6,388 nucleotides of DNA from Clostridia bacterium. Lineage in GTDB: Bacteria > Bacillota > Clostridia > Oscillospirales > QAMX01. The translations under genes were made by a program, and so were the position numbers. Positions 1-6,099 of the stretch are shown one piece after another (the first letter of the stretch is position 1; each line of letters opens with the position of its first letter). The stretch is taken from NCBI GenBank assembly GCA_017547975.1, contig JAFYNU010000022.1:1-6388 (forward strand), read 5' to 3'. A model generated the notes under the pieces. The model was given only the letters and a program-made list of their open reading frames with translations, was not told where the DNA came from and did no database searches.

Positions 1-54
1 GAGAGCCAAGGGGGATGGTGCGGCAGAGGGGAGTAGGTGCGACAGGCGGATTTA

Positions 55-106
55 CGGATGCGCAATGCGCCTCCCTACAGAGCAAAAATCTGCCGGGTAC
101 GTGTAT
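55..106. repeat. Left palindromic repeat module followed by a conserved tail
   Basis: A hairpin at 56-74 has arms closing a three-base AAT loop (64-66). The pairs are 56-74, 57-73, 58-72, a T59/C71 mismatch, then four pairs 60-63 with 67-70. It is followed by CCCTAC (73-78). After an 11-base gap comes the tail CTGCCGGGTACGTGTAT (90-106). The hairpin matches 6129-6154 at 20 of 26 positions. The tail matches 6100-6116 at 14 of 17, also 11 bases after a CCCTAC. It therefore belongs to the same dispersed repeat family as the right edge of the window. Frame 2 is open across positions 2-166, but the reading is low-complexity and repeat-derived, so no gene is called. Confidence 0.7.
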
Positions 107-123
107 CATGACCTGGGTGCGGT

Positions 124-162
124 TGTAGGGACAGGCGTCCTCGACGGCCCTTTTTCGGGCCG
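124..162. repeat. TGTAGGG-type repeat with GC-rich hairpin downstream of the dehydrogenase gene
   Basis: TGTAGGG (124-130) is the inverse of CCCTACA at 73-79. It runs into a short GGAC/GTCC hairpin (129-132 with 137-140) and then a CGGCCC/GGGCCG hairpin (145-150 with 157-162) around a TTTTTC loop. The second hairpin lies 21 bases past the stop of the minus-strand dehydrogenase gene. No T-run follows it in that direction, so it is not a canonical intrinsic terminator, although it might help stop or protect the transcript. This is best read as part of the intergenic repeat family. Confidence 0.5.
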
Positions 163-182
163 GTAGACCCAGCCCCTGCGTT

Positions 183-1286
183 TTACTGGCAGATTTCGGA
201 GAAGGCCCGCCGCAAAAGGGCGATCTCTTCCTGGGTGGTGCCGTCCATGGCGTTGCTCCCCTCGATCAGGTCGGTGTAGGCCTTTTGGGTTTCGGGGGTG
301 GCGGGGATGCCGACCTCCGACAGGGTGGTGGGCATACCGAGGGATTGCATCTGGGCCTTGAAGGCGGCGGCCTTTTCGGCCTCCCCGTTGAAAATCAGCT
401 GGGGAATCAGGCCGATGCCCACCAGCTCTCCGTGAAGGTAATCGTAGGCCTCAGCGGGGAAGAGGGTACGGGTGGTTTCGTAGACCTTGTGGGCGATGGC
501 GCTCTGGTTACTGCCCCGGGCCAGACTGCTGATCACCCCGGTGAGGGCGATGAGCAGATACACCGTGTCGTAAATGATTTTGTCGTTACGGCCAAGCTTC
601 AACCCCTCCACCGCGTGGGGCAGGTTTTCCAGAAGCCGGTCGTAAAGAAATTCGCTCAAGACGTAGGAGGAACGCAGGCCGATGTCGATTTCATCCTCCG
701 GCTTATCCAAAAGACGCTGTTTGATCTCGATGAGCTTGGCTAAGGAATCGTACACCCCGGAAAGGAGCAGACGGGCGGGCTGGCGGCAGAGGATTTCCAT
801 GTCCGCCAGGACGCAATTTACCTCCCGGACGTGGTGGATGGTGCCGATGGTTTGGTTTTGGTCGTTGTAGCAAACGCTCAGGGGGGTGTAGGCGGCGCAG
901 GTGGCGCTGGAGGTGGGAATGGTTACCACCGGCTTCCCCGACATGGCGGCCACCAGCTTGGAAAGGTCGCAGGCGTTGCCTCCGCCAACGGCCACCACCG
1001 AGTCACAGGCGGCAAAGACGTCGCTTTCGACAATTTCTGCCGCCCGGGCGGGGTTACAGAAGGCGGTGTATTCGTGATAAAAGGCTTCCATCCCAGCGTC
1101 AGACAGGGATTTTGCGATTTTTTCACCGGCAACCGACAGGGCGGTTTTTCCGTGGATGATGTAGGGATGGCTACAGCCAAGCAGGGCCAGTTCTTCCCCC
1201 AGACGGCCGGCGGCGCCGTCCTCCTGGATGTAGCGCCCGGTTCCCAGGCGGAAGGCAGATTCTACAATTTCCGATTTGGTGGCCAT
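183..1286 (-). CDS. Metal-dependent (iron-containing-type) alcohol dehydrogenase, YbdH/HcxA-like
   Basis: The product is a 367-residue cytoplasmic NAD(P)-dependent oxidoreductase of the glycerol-dehydrogenase branch. The dinucleotide-binding segment is GGGNACD (101-107). IPTSSATCAAYTPLSVCYND (123-142) closely resembles the segment I recall from E. coli YbdH/HcxA, a 2-oxoacid/hydroxycarboxylate dehydrogenase. The family's three metal ligands appear as D180 (in GVYDSLAK), H266 (AIAHKVY) and H285 (LHGELVG), so the enzyme should be active. Y179 replaces the glycine usual before the aspartate. Length is normal for the family. The ATG (complement of 1284-1286) follows an AAAGGAAG ribosome binding site with 7-base spacing. 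The gene is monocistronic within the window and divergent from the hydrolase operon. Likely substrates are a small 2-oxoacid/hydroxyacid or polyol; glycerol dehydrogenase itself is the alternative. The family is sure, the substrate is not. Confidence 0.9.
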   Translation of the reverse strand: MATKSEIVESAFRLGTGRYIQEDGAAGRLGEELALLGCSHPYIIHGKTALSVAGEKIAKSLSDAGMEAFYHEYTAFCNPARAAEIVESDVFAACDSVVAVGGGNACDLSKLVAAMSGKPVVTIPTSSATCAAYTPLSVCYNDQNQTIGTIHHVREVNCVLADMEILCRQPARLLLSGVYDSLAKLIEIKQRLLDKPEDEIDIGLRSSYVLSEFLYDRLLENLPHAVEGLKLGRNDKIIYDTVYLLIALTGVISSLARGSNQSAIAHKVYETTRTLFPAEAYDYLHGELVGIGLIPQLIFNGEAEKAAAFKAQMQSLGMPTTLSEVGIPATPETQKAYTDLIEGSNAMDGTTQEEIALLRRAFSEICQ

Positions 1287-1315
1287 AGTGAGACTTCCTT
1301 TCGGTTTTTTGTTTT

Positions 1316-1344
1316 ATTATAATACGAAATCCCAAGGGTTGCAA
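1316..1344 (-). promoter_or_regulatory. Sigma-A promoter of the dehydrogenase gene
   Basis: Read on the minus strand, a TTGCAA -35 box (1339-1344, 4 of 6 consensus) is separated by exactly 17 bases from a perfect TATAAT -10 box (1316-1321). Transcription should begin near 1309. That leaves a leader of about 20 bases carrying the AAAGGAAG ribosome binding site. It shares no obvious element with the two plus-strand promoters, so this gene may be regulated separately. Confidence 0.75.
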
Positions 1345-1421
1345 GATGAAAAATTGGGCAAGGAAATGGGATTTGTATGGGACCTGCCTCCTGCGGTGGG
1401 AAACCCAAAATGTTCCACGGT

Positions 1422-1459
1422 AGGGGAGACCGGGTAGGAAAACCCGCCCCTGTTTTTTT
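1422..1459 (+). terminator. Possible terminator-like hairpin in the divergent intergenic region
   Basis: AGGGG (1422-1426), a four-base bulge and CGGGT (1431-1435) pair with ACCCG and CCCCT (1442-1451) around a six-base loop. A G and seven T (1453-1459) follow. The form resembles an intrinsic terminator on the plus strand, but no plus-strand gene precedes it. It could block antisense or read-through transcription into the operon promoter, or the T-run could simply be an AT-rich tract just upstream of the -35 box. The bulge makes it weak. Confidence 0.35.
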
Positions 1460-1463
1460 ACAA

Positions 1464-1492
1464 TTGTCAATTGTGTCAATTTGTGCTATACT
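1464..1492 (+). promoter_or_regulatory. Operon promoter (copy 1 of a shared promoter/operator)
   Basis: A TTGTCA -35 box (1464-1469) and TATACT -10 box (1487-1492) are 17 bases apart. A TG one base before the -10 box makes it an extended -10 promoter. The spacer contains an AATTG-TGT-CAATT inverted repeat (1470-1482), and CAATT occurs three times, starting at 1461, 1468 and 1477. The stretch 1463-1492 matches 3936-3965 at 26 of 30 bases. It drives the serine hydrolase and the GH109-like gene. The spacer conservation suggests a bound regulator, which is inference. Confidence 0.85.
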
Positions 1493-1523
1493 GCACATAT
1501 AGAATCGAAAGTGAGGAATGGGT

Positions 1524-2417
1524 ATGAGCGAATTTTTGTCTGCCTTTGGACGGGTGGTTGCTGAAACCGGTGCTAACGTGTTCCGGGTGGCCGAATTGAT
1601 CGGGGAGGGAGAACCGGAGGTTCTGGAATTTCAAAAGACCAACCCCTGCCAGGATCTTTACTCGGTGGCAAAGGCCTACGTGGTCACCGCCGTGGGAATG
1701 CTTTACGATATGGGCAAGATCGCCCCGGAGGAGATCATCACCGACGTTTTGGGGGATCTGTGTCCCGAAGATACCCATCCCTTCTGGCATGAAACCACCA
1801 TTGACATGCTTTTGACCCATCGGGTGCGGCTGCCCGGGGGCTTTCTGGATATTGATAGCCTGGATGCCAATGAATTTGGGGAGGACTACCTCGCCTACAC
1901 CCTGACCTATCCCCTCCTGCCGGGGGACGGGAAGGAGGGCTGCTACACCGACGCCGCCTTTTACATCCTGGCCCGGGCGGTGGAGGTGCGGGCGGGGATG
2001 CCCATTGATAACTTCCTTTGGAAGCACCTTTTCTTCCCCCTGGGTTACCGGGAGGCGGCCTGGAGCAAATGCCCCCTGGGTCACCCCATGGGGGCCACCG
2101 GCTTGTATATCCGGGCGGAGGACATGACGAAGCTTGGGGCCATCTACCTGAACAAGGGCTGTTACCGGGGCAGACGCTACCTTTCGGAGGAATGGGTGGA
2201 TATGGTTCTGACCCGGGGCTACGAGCTTCATCAAGTGGGCATCGGCAAAGCCTACGGCAAGGGGGGCATGCGGGGGCAGATGCTCCTGGTGATTCCCGAA
2301 GAAAACCGGGTGGTGGCCTGGCAGGGCTTCCATGAGGAGGGACCCTACCCCTTCACCGAATTTTCCGCCTGCTACCGGCAGGACGGCATTGCAATCACCC
2401 CCAGCGTGGGATATTGA
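1524..2417 (+). CDS. Beta-lactamase-fold serine hydrolase (class C/PBP4-like family)
   Basis: The product is 297 residues of the beta-lactamase/transpeptidase-like serine hydrolase superfamily. S47-V-A-K50 in YSVAKAY is the catalytic SxxK motif. Y141-T-D143 sits where the family has YxN. GATGLYIRAEDMTKLGAIYL (190-209) is the usual conserved segment before the C-terminal strands. K246-G-G248, followed by RGQMLLVIPE, fits the KTG/HxG position. There is no signal peptide or lipobox, so a cytoplasmic esterase, amidase or deacylase is likelier than a cell-wall enzyme or secreted resistance lactamase. ATG 1524 is chosen because GAGG (1513-1516) is 7 bases upstream. The in-frame ATG at 1518 would leave only one base. 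It is the first gene of an operon, 21 bp before the GH109-like gene. A role such as removing an acyl group from the glycan is inferred only from this context. Confidence 0.85.
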   Translation: MSEFLSAFGRVVAETGANVFRVAELIGEGEPEVLEFQKTNPCQDLYSVAKAYVVTAVGMLYDMGKIAPEEIITDVLGDLCPEDTHPFWHETTIDMLLTHRVRLPGGFLDIDSLDANEFGEDYLAYTLTYPLLPGDGKEGCYTDAAFYILARAVEVRAGMPIDNFLWKHLFFPLGYREAAWSKCPLGHPMGATGLYIRAEDMTKLGAIYLNKGCYRGRRYLSEEWVDMVLTRGYELHQVGIGKAYGKGGMRGQMLLVIPEENRVVAWQGFHEEGPYPFTEFSACYRQDGIAITPSVGY

Positions 2418-2438
2418 TAGAATTTGGAGGAAAACAGC

Positions 2439-3734
2439 ATGAAAAAGGTACGCATCGGTGTCATGGGCGCCTATCGGGGCGGCAGCATGATCAACTATTG
2501 CAAGGAAGCTCAAAATGCAGAAGTGGTGGCCATTTGCGACAAGCTTCCCGAAGCCCTGGAGGCCCAGAAAGTGAATACCATGGGGCTGGATATTGCATTC
2601 TACACCAACTTTGACGAATTCATTCAGCACGATATGGATGCGGTGGTGCTGGCCAACTACGCCAACGAGCACGCCCCCTTTGCCATCAAGGCCATGAAGC
2701 TTGGCAAGCACGTTTTCTCCGAGGTACTGCCGGTGCAGACCATGAAGGAAGCGGTGGAATTGATCGAAACGGTGGAAGAAACCGGCATGATCTACGCCTA
2801 CGGCGAAAACTACTGCTACATGCCCGCTCCCTATGAAATGCGCCGCCTTTACAAGGAAGGCAAGATCGGCGAATTCGAGTATGGGGAAGGAGAATACGTC
2901 CACAATTGCGAATCCATCTGGCCCGGCATCACCTATGGGGAACCCGACCATTGGCGCAACAATATGTACTCCACCTTCTACTGCACCCACTCCCTGGGTC
3001 CCATCATCCACATCACCGGCCTGCGCCCGGTATCTGTGGTGGGCTTTGAGGGAGCCGATAAGGTTCGCAAGGCCCGCATGGGCTCCAAATCCGGTTCCTT
3101 CGGCATTGAAATGGTGACCCTGGAAAATGGCGGCATTGTCAAGAGCATCCATGGGGGTCTTTACGAAAACTCCATCTGGTACTCGGTTTACGGCAGCAAG
3201 GGCCGCATGGAATGTGCCAGAGAAGACGCTGATGCCGGTCACATTGCCCGCATCTACGTCCGGGCGGACGAAAATTCCGGGGATTACCAGGAAAAATTTG
3301 AAAATTACGAACCCACCCGGGCCCAGGACGAACAGAGTAAGTCCTTTGGCCACGGCAATTCCGACTTCTACACCATGTACAATTTTGCCGAAAAGATCCT
3401 TGGCAACCCGGAGGCTGACACCATCGACGTGTACGAAGCCATGGATATGTTCCTGCCGGGTATGTTTGCCTACCGCTCCATCCTGAAGGGGGGCATCCCC
3501 ATGGAAATTCCCAACCTGCGGGATAAGGCGGTCCGGGAGCTCTGGCGAAACGATACCGCCTGCACCGATCCCAAGGTAGCGGGGGATATGCTCCTGCCCA
3601 CCAGCAAAGACGGCACCCCCGAATACGGTCCCGAAGTTTACGACCGGATCCGGGGCTTGTGGGAAGAAGAGAGCCGCAAGCGGGAGGAATGGAACCGCCA
3701 GCAGCTGGAAAAGATGAAGGAAGAAAATAACTGA
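2439..3734 (+). CDS. Gfo/Idh/MocA-fold protein, GH109-like (putative NAD-dependent glycosidase)
   Basis: The product is 431 residues with an N-terminal Rossmann domain: IGVMGAYRGGSM (6-17), acidic D34 after the second strand, and LANYANEHAP (71-80). The EKP lysine motif of ordinary family dehydrogenases is absent; GKHVFSEVLP (89-98) stands there. Instead, GENYCY (122-127), GEGEYVHN (149-156), FYCTHSLGP (180-188) and GHGNSDFYTMY (304-314) with DVYEAMD (330-336) resemble GH109, the alpha-N-acetylgalactosaminidase family, which uses bound NAD for hydride-mediated bond cleavage. E123, H155, Y181 and H184 sit where I recall GH109 active-site residues. No signal peptide is seen, unlike many GH109 enzymes. 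The C-terminus (about 408-431) is a charged helix. ATG 2439 has GGAGG 8 bases upstream; an in-frame TTG at 2424 overlaps that site and is rejected. A plain sugar dehydrogenase remains possible. Confidence 0.8.
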   Translation: MKKVRIGVMGAYRGGSMINYCKEAQNAEVVAICDKLPEALEAQKVNTMGLDIAFYTNFDEFIQHDMDAVVLANYANEHAPFAIKAMKLGKHVFSEVLPVQTMKEAVELIETVEETGMIYAYGENYCYMPAPYEMRRLYKEGKIGEFEYGEGEYVHNCESIWPGITYGEPDHWRNNMYSTFYCTHSLGPIIHITGLRPVSVVGFEGADKVRKARMGSKSGSFGIEMVTLENGGIVKSIHGGLYENSIWYSVYGSKGRMECAREDADAGHIARIYVRADENSGDYQEKFENYEPTRAQDEQSKSFGHGNSDFYTMYNFAEKILGNPEADTIDVYEAMDMFLPGMFAYRSILKGGIPMEIPNLRDKAVRELWRNDTACTDPKVAGDMLLPTSKDGTPEYGPEVYDRIRGLWEEESRKREEWNRQQLEKMKEENN

Positions 3735-3755
3735 CGATTTGTCCGGAAAAGACGG

Positions 3756-3783
3756 AGGGCCGCCCCAAAAGGGCGGCCCTTTT
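3756..3783 (+). terminator. Intrinsic terminator of the hydrolase/GH109-like operon
   Basis: A perfect nine-base GC stem, GGGCCGCCC (3757-3765) with GGGCGGCCC (3771-3779), is extended by an A-T pair. It closes a CAAAA loop and is followed by TTTT. It starts 22 bases after the stop codon, so the operon should end here. The next gene then needs its own promoter, which is present. Confidence 0.92.
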
Positions 3784-3936
3784 CCTGCCTATTGCGTTTG
3801 TTTTGGATTGATCAGGTGCTTTTTCTTCCATCATACCATCCATGGGCGCTCCCCCGTCAAGGGTCAAAAAGCGGAACAAAAAGTTAGTGTTTTTTGTCTG
3901 CGGAAAAAAGGGGGGAAAGCAATCGGTATTTGTTTA

Positions 3937-3965
3937 TTGTCAATTGGGGGAATTTGTGTTATACT
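3937..3965 (+). promoter_or_regulatory. Promoter of the GH-A glycosidase gene (copy 2 of the shared promoter/operator)
   Basis: TTGTCA (3937-3942) and TATACT (3960-3965) have a 17-base spacer and an extended -10 TG at 3957-3958, the same layout as the operon promoter at 1464. Between the boxes AATTG and AATTTGTG are preserved in the same positions, while three of the four differences fall in the centre (GGGG in place of TGTC). The remaining 263-bp intergenic gap (3735-3997) holds only the upstream terminator and AT-rich sequence. Confidence 0.85.
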
Positions 3966-3997
3966 CAAGCAAAACGAAAAGCACGGGAGGAATTACC

Positions 3998-5920
3998 ATG
4001 AAACAAAACCAAAAACTCTTTGAATCGGGCAAATTTTTCACCGGGTGCAACTATTGGGCGTCCCATGCGGGCACTAACATGTGGCACGACTGGTCCCCCG
4101 AAGCGGTGGAGGCCGATTTTGACCGCCTGCAAAAGGCCAATATCCGGGTGCTTCGTATGTTCCCCCTGTGGAGCGACTTCCAACCCCTGAAAATGCACTA
4201 CACCGGGGGCGGAGGGGAAAAGGAACTGCGCCTTGGGGAGGATCCCCTGCCCCACACCGAGGCAGGCCGGGCCGGGGTGGATATTCTCATGGCCGACCGG
4301 TTCGACTGGTTCTGCGACAAGGCGGAGGAATACGGCCTGAAGCTTGTGGTGGGTTTGGTCACCGGCTGGATGAGCGGCCGGATGTACATGCCGGAGGCCT
4401 TTGCGGGACGTCCCCTGCTCACCGACCCCATGGTGAACAAGTGGCAGGTAAAGTTCGTGCGCTACATGGTGCGCCGTTTCAAAACCAAGCCCGCCATCGC
4501 CGCCTGGGACCTGGGCAACGAATGCAACTGCATGGGCTCCGCAACTGCCGACGAGGCATACCGTTGGGCGGACATGATCACAAACGCCATCAAGGTGGAG
4601 GATTCCGCCCATCCGGTGGTTTCGGGTATGCACAGCCTGGACCCCGAGGGAACCTGGCGTCCCCAGGACCAGGGGGAAATACTGGATATTCTCTGCACCC
4701 ATCCCTACCCCATTTTTACCCCCCACTGCGACACCGACCCCATCAACACCATGAAAACCATCCTCCACAGCACCTCCGAATCGGTGATGTACGCCGGCCT
4801 GGGGGGTGTGCCCTGCTTCATTGAGGAGGCGGGTACCCTGGGCCCCATGATTGCCGACGAGGGGATTGCCGCCGACTTCGTCCGGGCCGCCATGTTCTCC
4901 GCCTGGGCCCACGACCTGCGGGGTTACGTGTGGTGGTGTGCCAACGAACAGAGCCACCTTTCCCACACCCCCTACGACTGGTGCGCCGTGGAGCGGGAGC
5001 TGGGCCTCTTCCGGGTGGACGGGTCCCCCAAGCCGGTGGTGCATGAAATGACCGCTTTTACCCAATTTGTGGACGATTTTGCATACGAAACCCTGCCTCC
5101 CCGCATCACCGACGGGGTCTGCATCCTGACCCACGAGCAGGATCGCTGGGCCGCCGCCTACGGCGCCTTCATCCTGGCAAAGCAGGCCGGGGTGGATCTG
5201 ACCTACGCCTGGTGCGAGGACGAGATTCCGGAGGCAAAGAGCTACCTGTTGCCCTCCCTCACCGGGAACCTCTCCATCCATCGGCACGTGCTCCGGGAAC
5301 TCCTCCGCCGGGTGGAGGAGGGAGCCACCCTCTACCTCTCCCTGAACGACTCCCTGCTTTCCCCCTTCGCCGAAATCACCGGTCTGCGGGTTAAAACCCG
5401 GGAACGCCGGGTGCATCCCGTTTCGGTGGAGATGGACCGGAGCAAGGTCGACGGTCTGTGGAACGATTTCCGCTATCTCTACGACCTGGCCGGGGCGGAG
5501 GTGTTGGCATACGACAGCGATGACAACCCTGCCTTCAGCCGCTTTGCCTATGGCAAGGGGCAGATCTGGTTCGCCGCCTACCCCCTGGAGCTGATGGCCG
5601 CCACCAAGCCGGGTATGGCTGTCAGCCAGCCCCTTTGGGCCTTCTACGATGCCATGAAGCTTCCCTCTGCAAACAAGGCGGCAAGAAGCGACAGGGCCGA
5701 CCTGGCGGTCACCGAGCATATTGTGGATGAAAATACCCGGCTTCTGTGCCTGATTAACTACGCTCCGGCGGAAAGTACCGCCTGCGTTACCCTGGACGGC
5801 TGGCAGGCCGAAGCGTTTTACGACTACAAGGGCGGCAAGATGACCGCTTCCGACACCGGTTTCACGGTCACCCTGCCCCGCAATACCGGTTGTGTGGTGA
5901 AAATCAGACGCGATCAATAA
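3998..5920 (+). CDS. Clan GH-A glycoside hydrolase (GH5-like barrel) with C-terminal extra domains
   Basis: The product is 640 residues with no signal peptide, so a cytoplasmic glycosidase. The N-terminal half (about 10-350) reads as a (beta/alpha)8 barrel: FFTGCNYWASHAGTNMW (13-29) on strand 1, RVLRMFPLWSDFQP (50-63), acid/base N174-E175 in AAWDLGNEC, THPYP (234-238), a nucleophile region PCFIEEAG (272-279; E277 best fits xExG) and strand-8 GYVWWCANE (309-317). Residues about 370-550 look like the glutamine-amidotransferase-like domain seen in GH42 beta-galactosidases. About 565-638 is a small beta domain. It may be GH5, possibly a beta-mannosidase-type subfamily, or GH42-related; the substrate is not assignable. 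ATG 3998 is preferred over the in-frame ATG at 3842: GGGAGG is 7 bases upstream, and the promoter at 3937-3965 lies inside the longer reading. It shares promoter design with the preceding operon. Confidence 0.88.
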   Translation: MKQNQKLFESGKFFTGCNYWASHAGTNMWHDWSPEAVEADFDRLQKANIRVLRMFPLWSDFQPLKMHYTGGGGEKELRLGEDPLPHTEAGRAGVDILMADRFDWFCDKAEEYGLKLVVGLVTGWMSGRMYMPEAFAGRPLLTDPMVNKWQVKFVRYMVRRFKTKPAIAAWDLGNECNCMGSATADEAYRWADMITNAIKVEDSAHPVVSGMHSLDPEGTWRPQDQGEILDILCTHPYPIFTPHCDTDPINTMKTILHSTSESVMYAGLGGVPCFIEEAGTLGPMIADEGIAADFVRAAMFSAWAHDLRGYVWWCANEQSHLSHTPYDWCAVERELGLFRVDGSPKPVVHEMTAFTQFVDDFAYETLPPRITDGVCILTHEQDRWAAAYGAFILAKQAGVDLTYAWCEDEIPEAKSYLLPSLTGNLSIHRHVLRELLRRVEEGATLYLSLNDSLLSPFAEITGLRVKTRERRVHPVSVEMDRSKVDGLWNDFRYLYDLAGAEVLAYDSDDNPAFSRFAYGKGQIWFAAYPLELMAATKPGMAVSQPLWAFYDAMKLPSANKAARSDRADLAVTEHIVDENTRLLCLINYAPAESTACVTLDGWQAEAFYDYKGGKMTASDTGFTVTLPRNTGCVVKIRRDQ

Positions 5921-5950
5921 TGGACAATGGACAATTGAAAATTGGCAATG
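5921..5950. repeat. Simple AT-rich intergenic repeat (GGACAAT units)
   Basis: Immediately after the stop codon, GGACAAT occurs twice in tandem (5922-5935). It is followed by AATTGAAAATTGG and GGCAATG. A similar A/G-rich run of GTTGAAAGTGGAAAATGG type occurs at 6005-6022. From general experience, such runs recur between genes in clostridial genomes. It has no coding potential. It shares only short AATTG words with the two promoters and has no -35/-10 pair. Confidence 0.5.
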
Positions 5951-5954
5951 TCGG

Positions 5955-5987
5955 AAGGGCGGCTCTTCGGAGTCGCCTTTTTATTTT
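5955..5987 (+). terminator. Intrinsic terminator of the glycosidase gene
   Basis: GGCGGCTC (5958-5965) pairs with GAGTCGCC (5970-5977), with one G-U pair, around a stable TTCG tetraloop. TTTTTATTTT (5978-5987) follows. It lies 34 bases after the stop codon, so this gene is probably transcribed alone. Confidence 0.9.
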
Positions 5988-6025
5988 GCACCGTGTGGGT
6001 GTAAGTTGAAAGTGGAAAATGGAAA

Positions 6026-6088
6026 GTAGGGGCGATCTGTGATCGCCCGCCGAACCTGCCAACACGGGCGACCGCAGGTCGCCCCTAC
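6026..6088. repeat. 63-bp inverted repeat containing two hairpins
   Basis: The outer ends GTAGGGGCGATC (6026-6037) and GGTCGCCCCTAC (6077-6088) are inverted copies at 11 of 12 positions. Inside are two perfect eight-base hairpins: GGGCGATC-TGT-GATCGCCC (6030-6048) and GGGCGACC-GCA-GGTCGCCC (6066-6084). They differ in their arms by one T-A to C-G pair swap and have unrelated loops. The element is non-coding, and the reading frames crossing it are an effect of its symmetry. Confidence 0.8.
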
Positions 6089-6099
6089 GGTGCGAAGAC

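Noticed and set aside
145..162. GC hairpin as the terminator of the minus-strand dehydrogenase gene
   Set aside because: The only T-run is in the loop, and that is on the plus strand. On the minus strand the stem is followed by TCGAGGACG, so it does not fit an intrinsic terminator.
2..166. Open plus-strand frame of about 54 codons reaching the left edge
   Set aside because: It coincides with the repeat modules, has no recognisable protein signature, and ends inside a GC hairpin. It is more likely a repeat artefact than a gene tail.
2424..2438. TTG start for the GH109-like protein
   Set aside because: The TTG overlaps the GGAGG ribosome binding site that serves the ATG at 2439, and the added residues EENS lie before the Rossmann strand without family support.
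1476..3353. 625-residue minus-strand reading frame
   Set aside because: It lies antisense to the serine hydrolase and GH109-like genes, which carry family motifs, ribosome binding sites and a promoter. Its composition (rich in G, H, V, F) is typical of a GC-biased antisense shadow.
3965..5917. 650-residue minus-strand reading frame
   Set aside because: It mirrors the glycoside hydrolase gene almost end to end. It has no recognisable motif, ribosome binding site or promoter.
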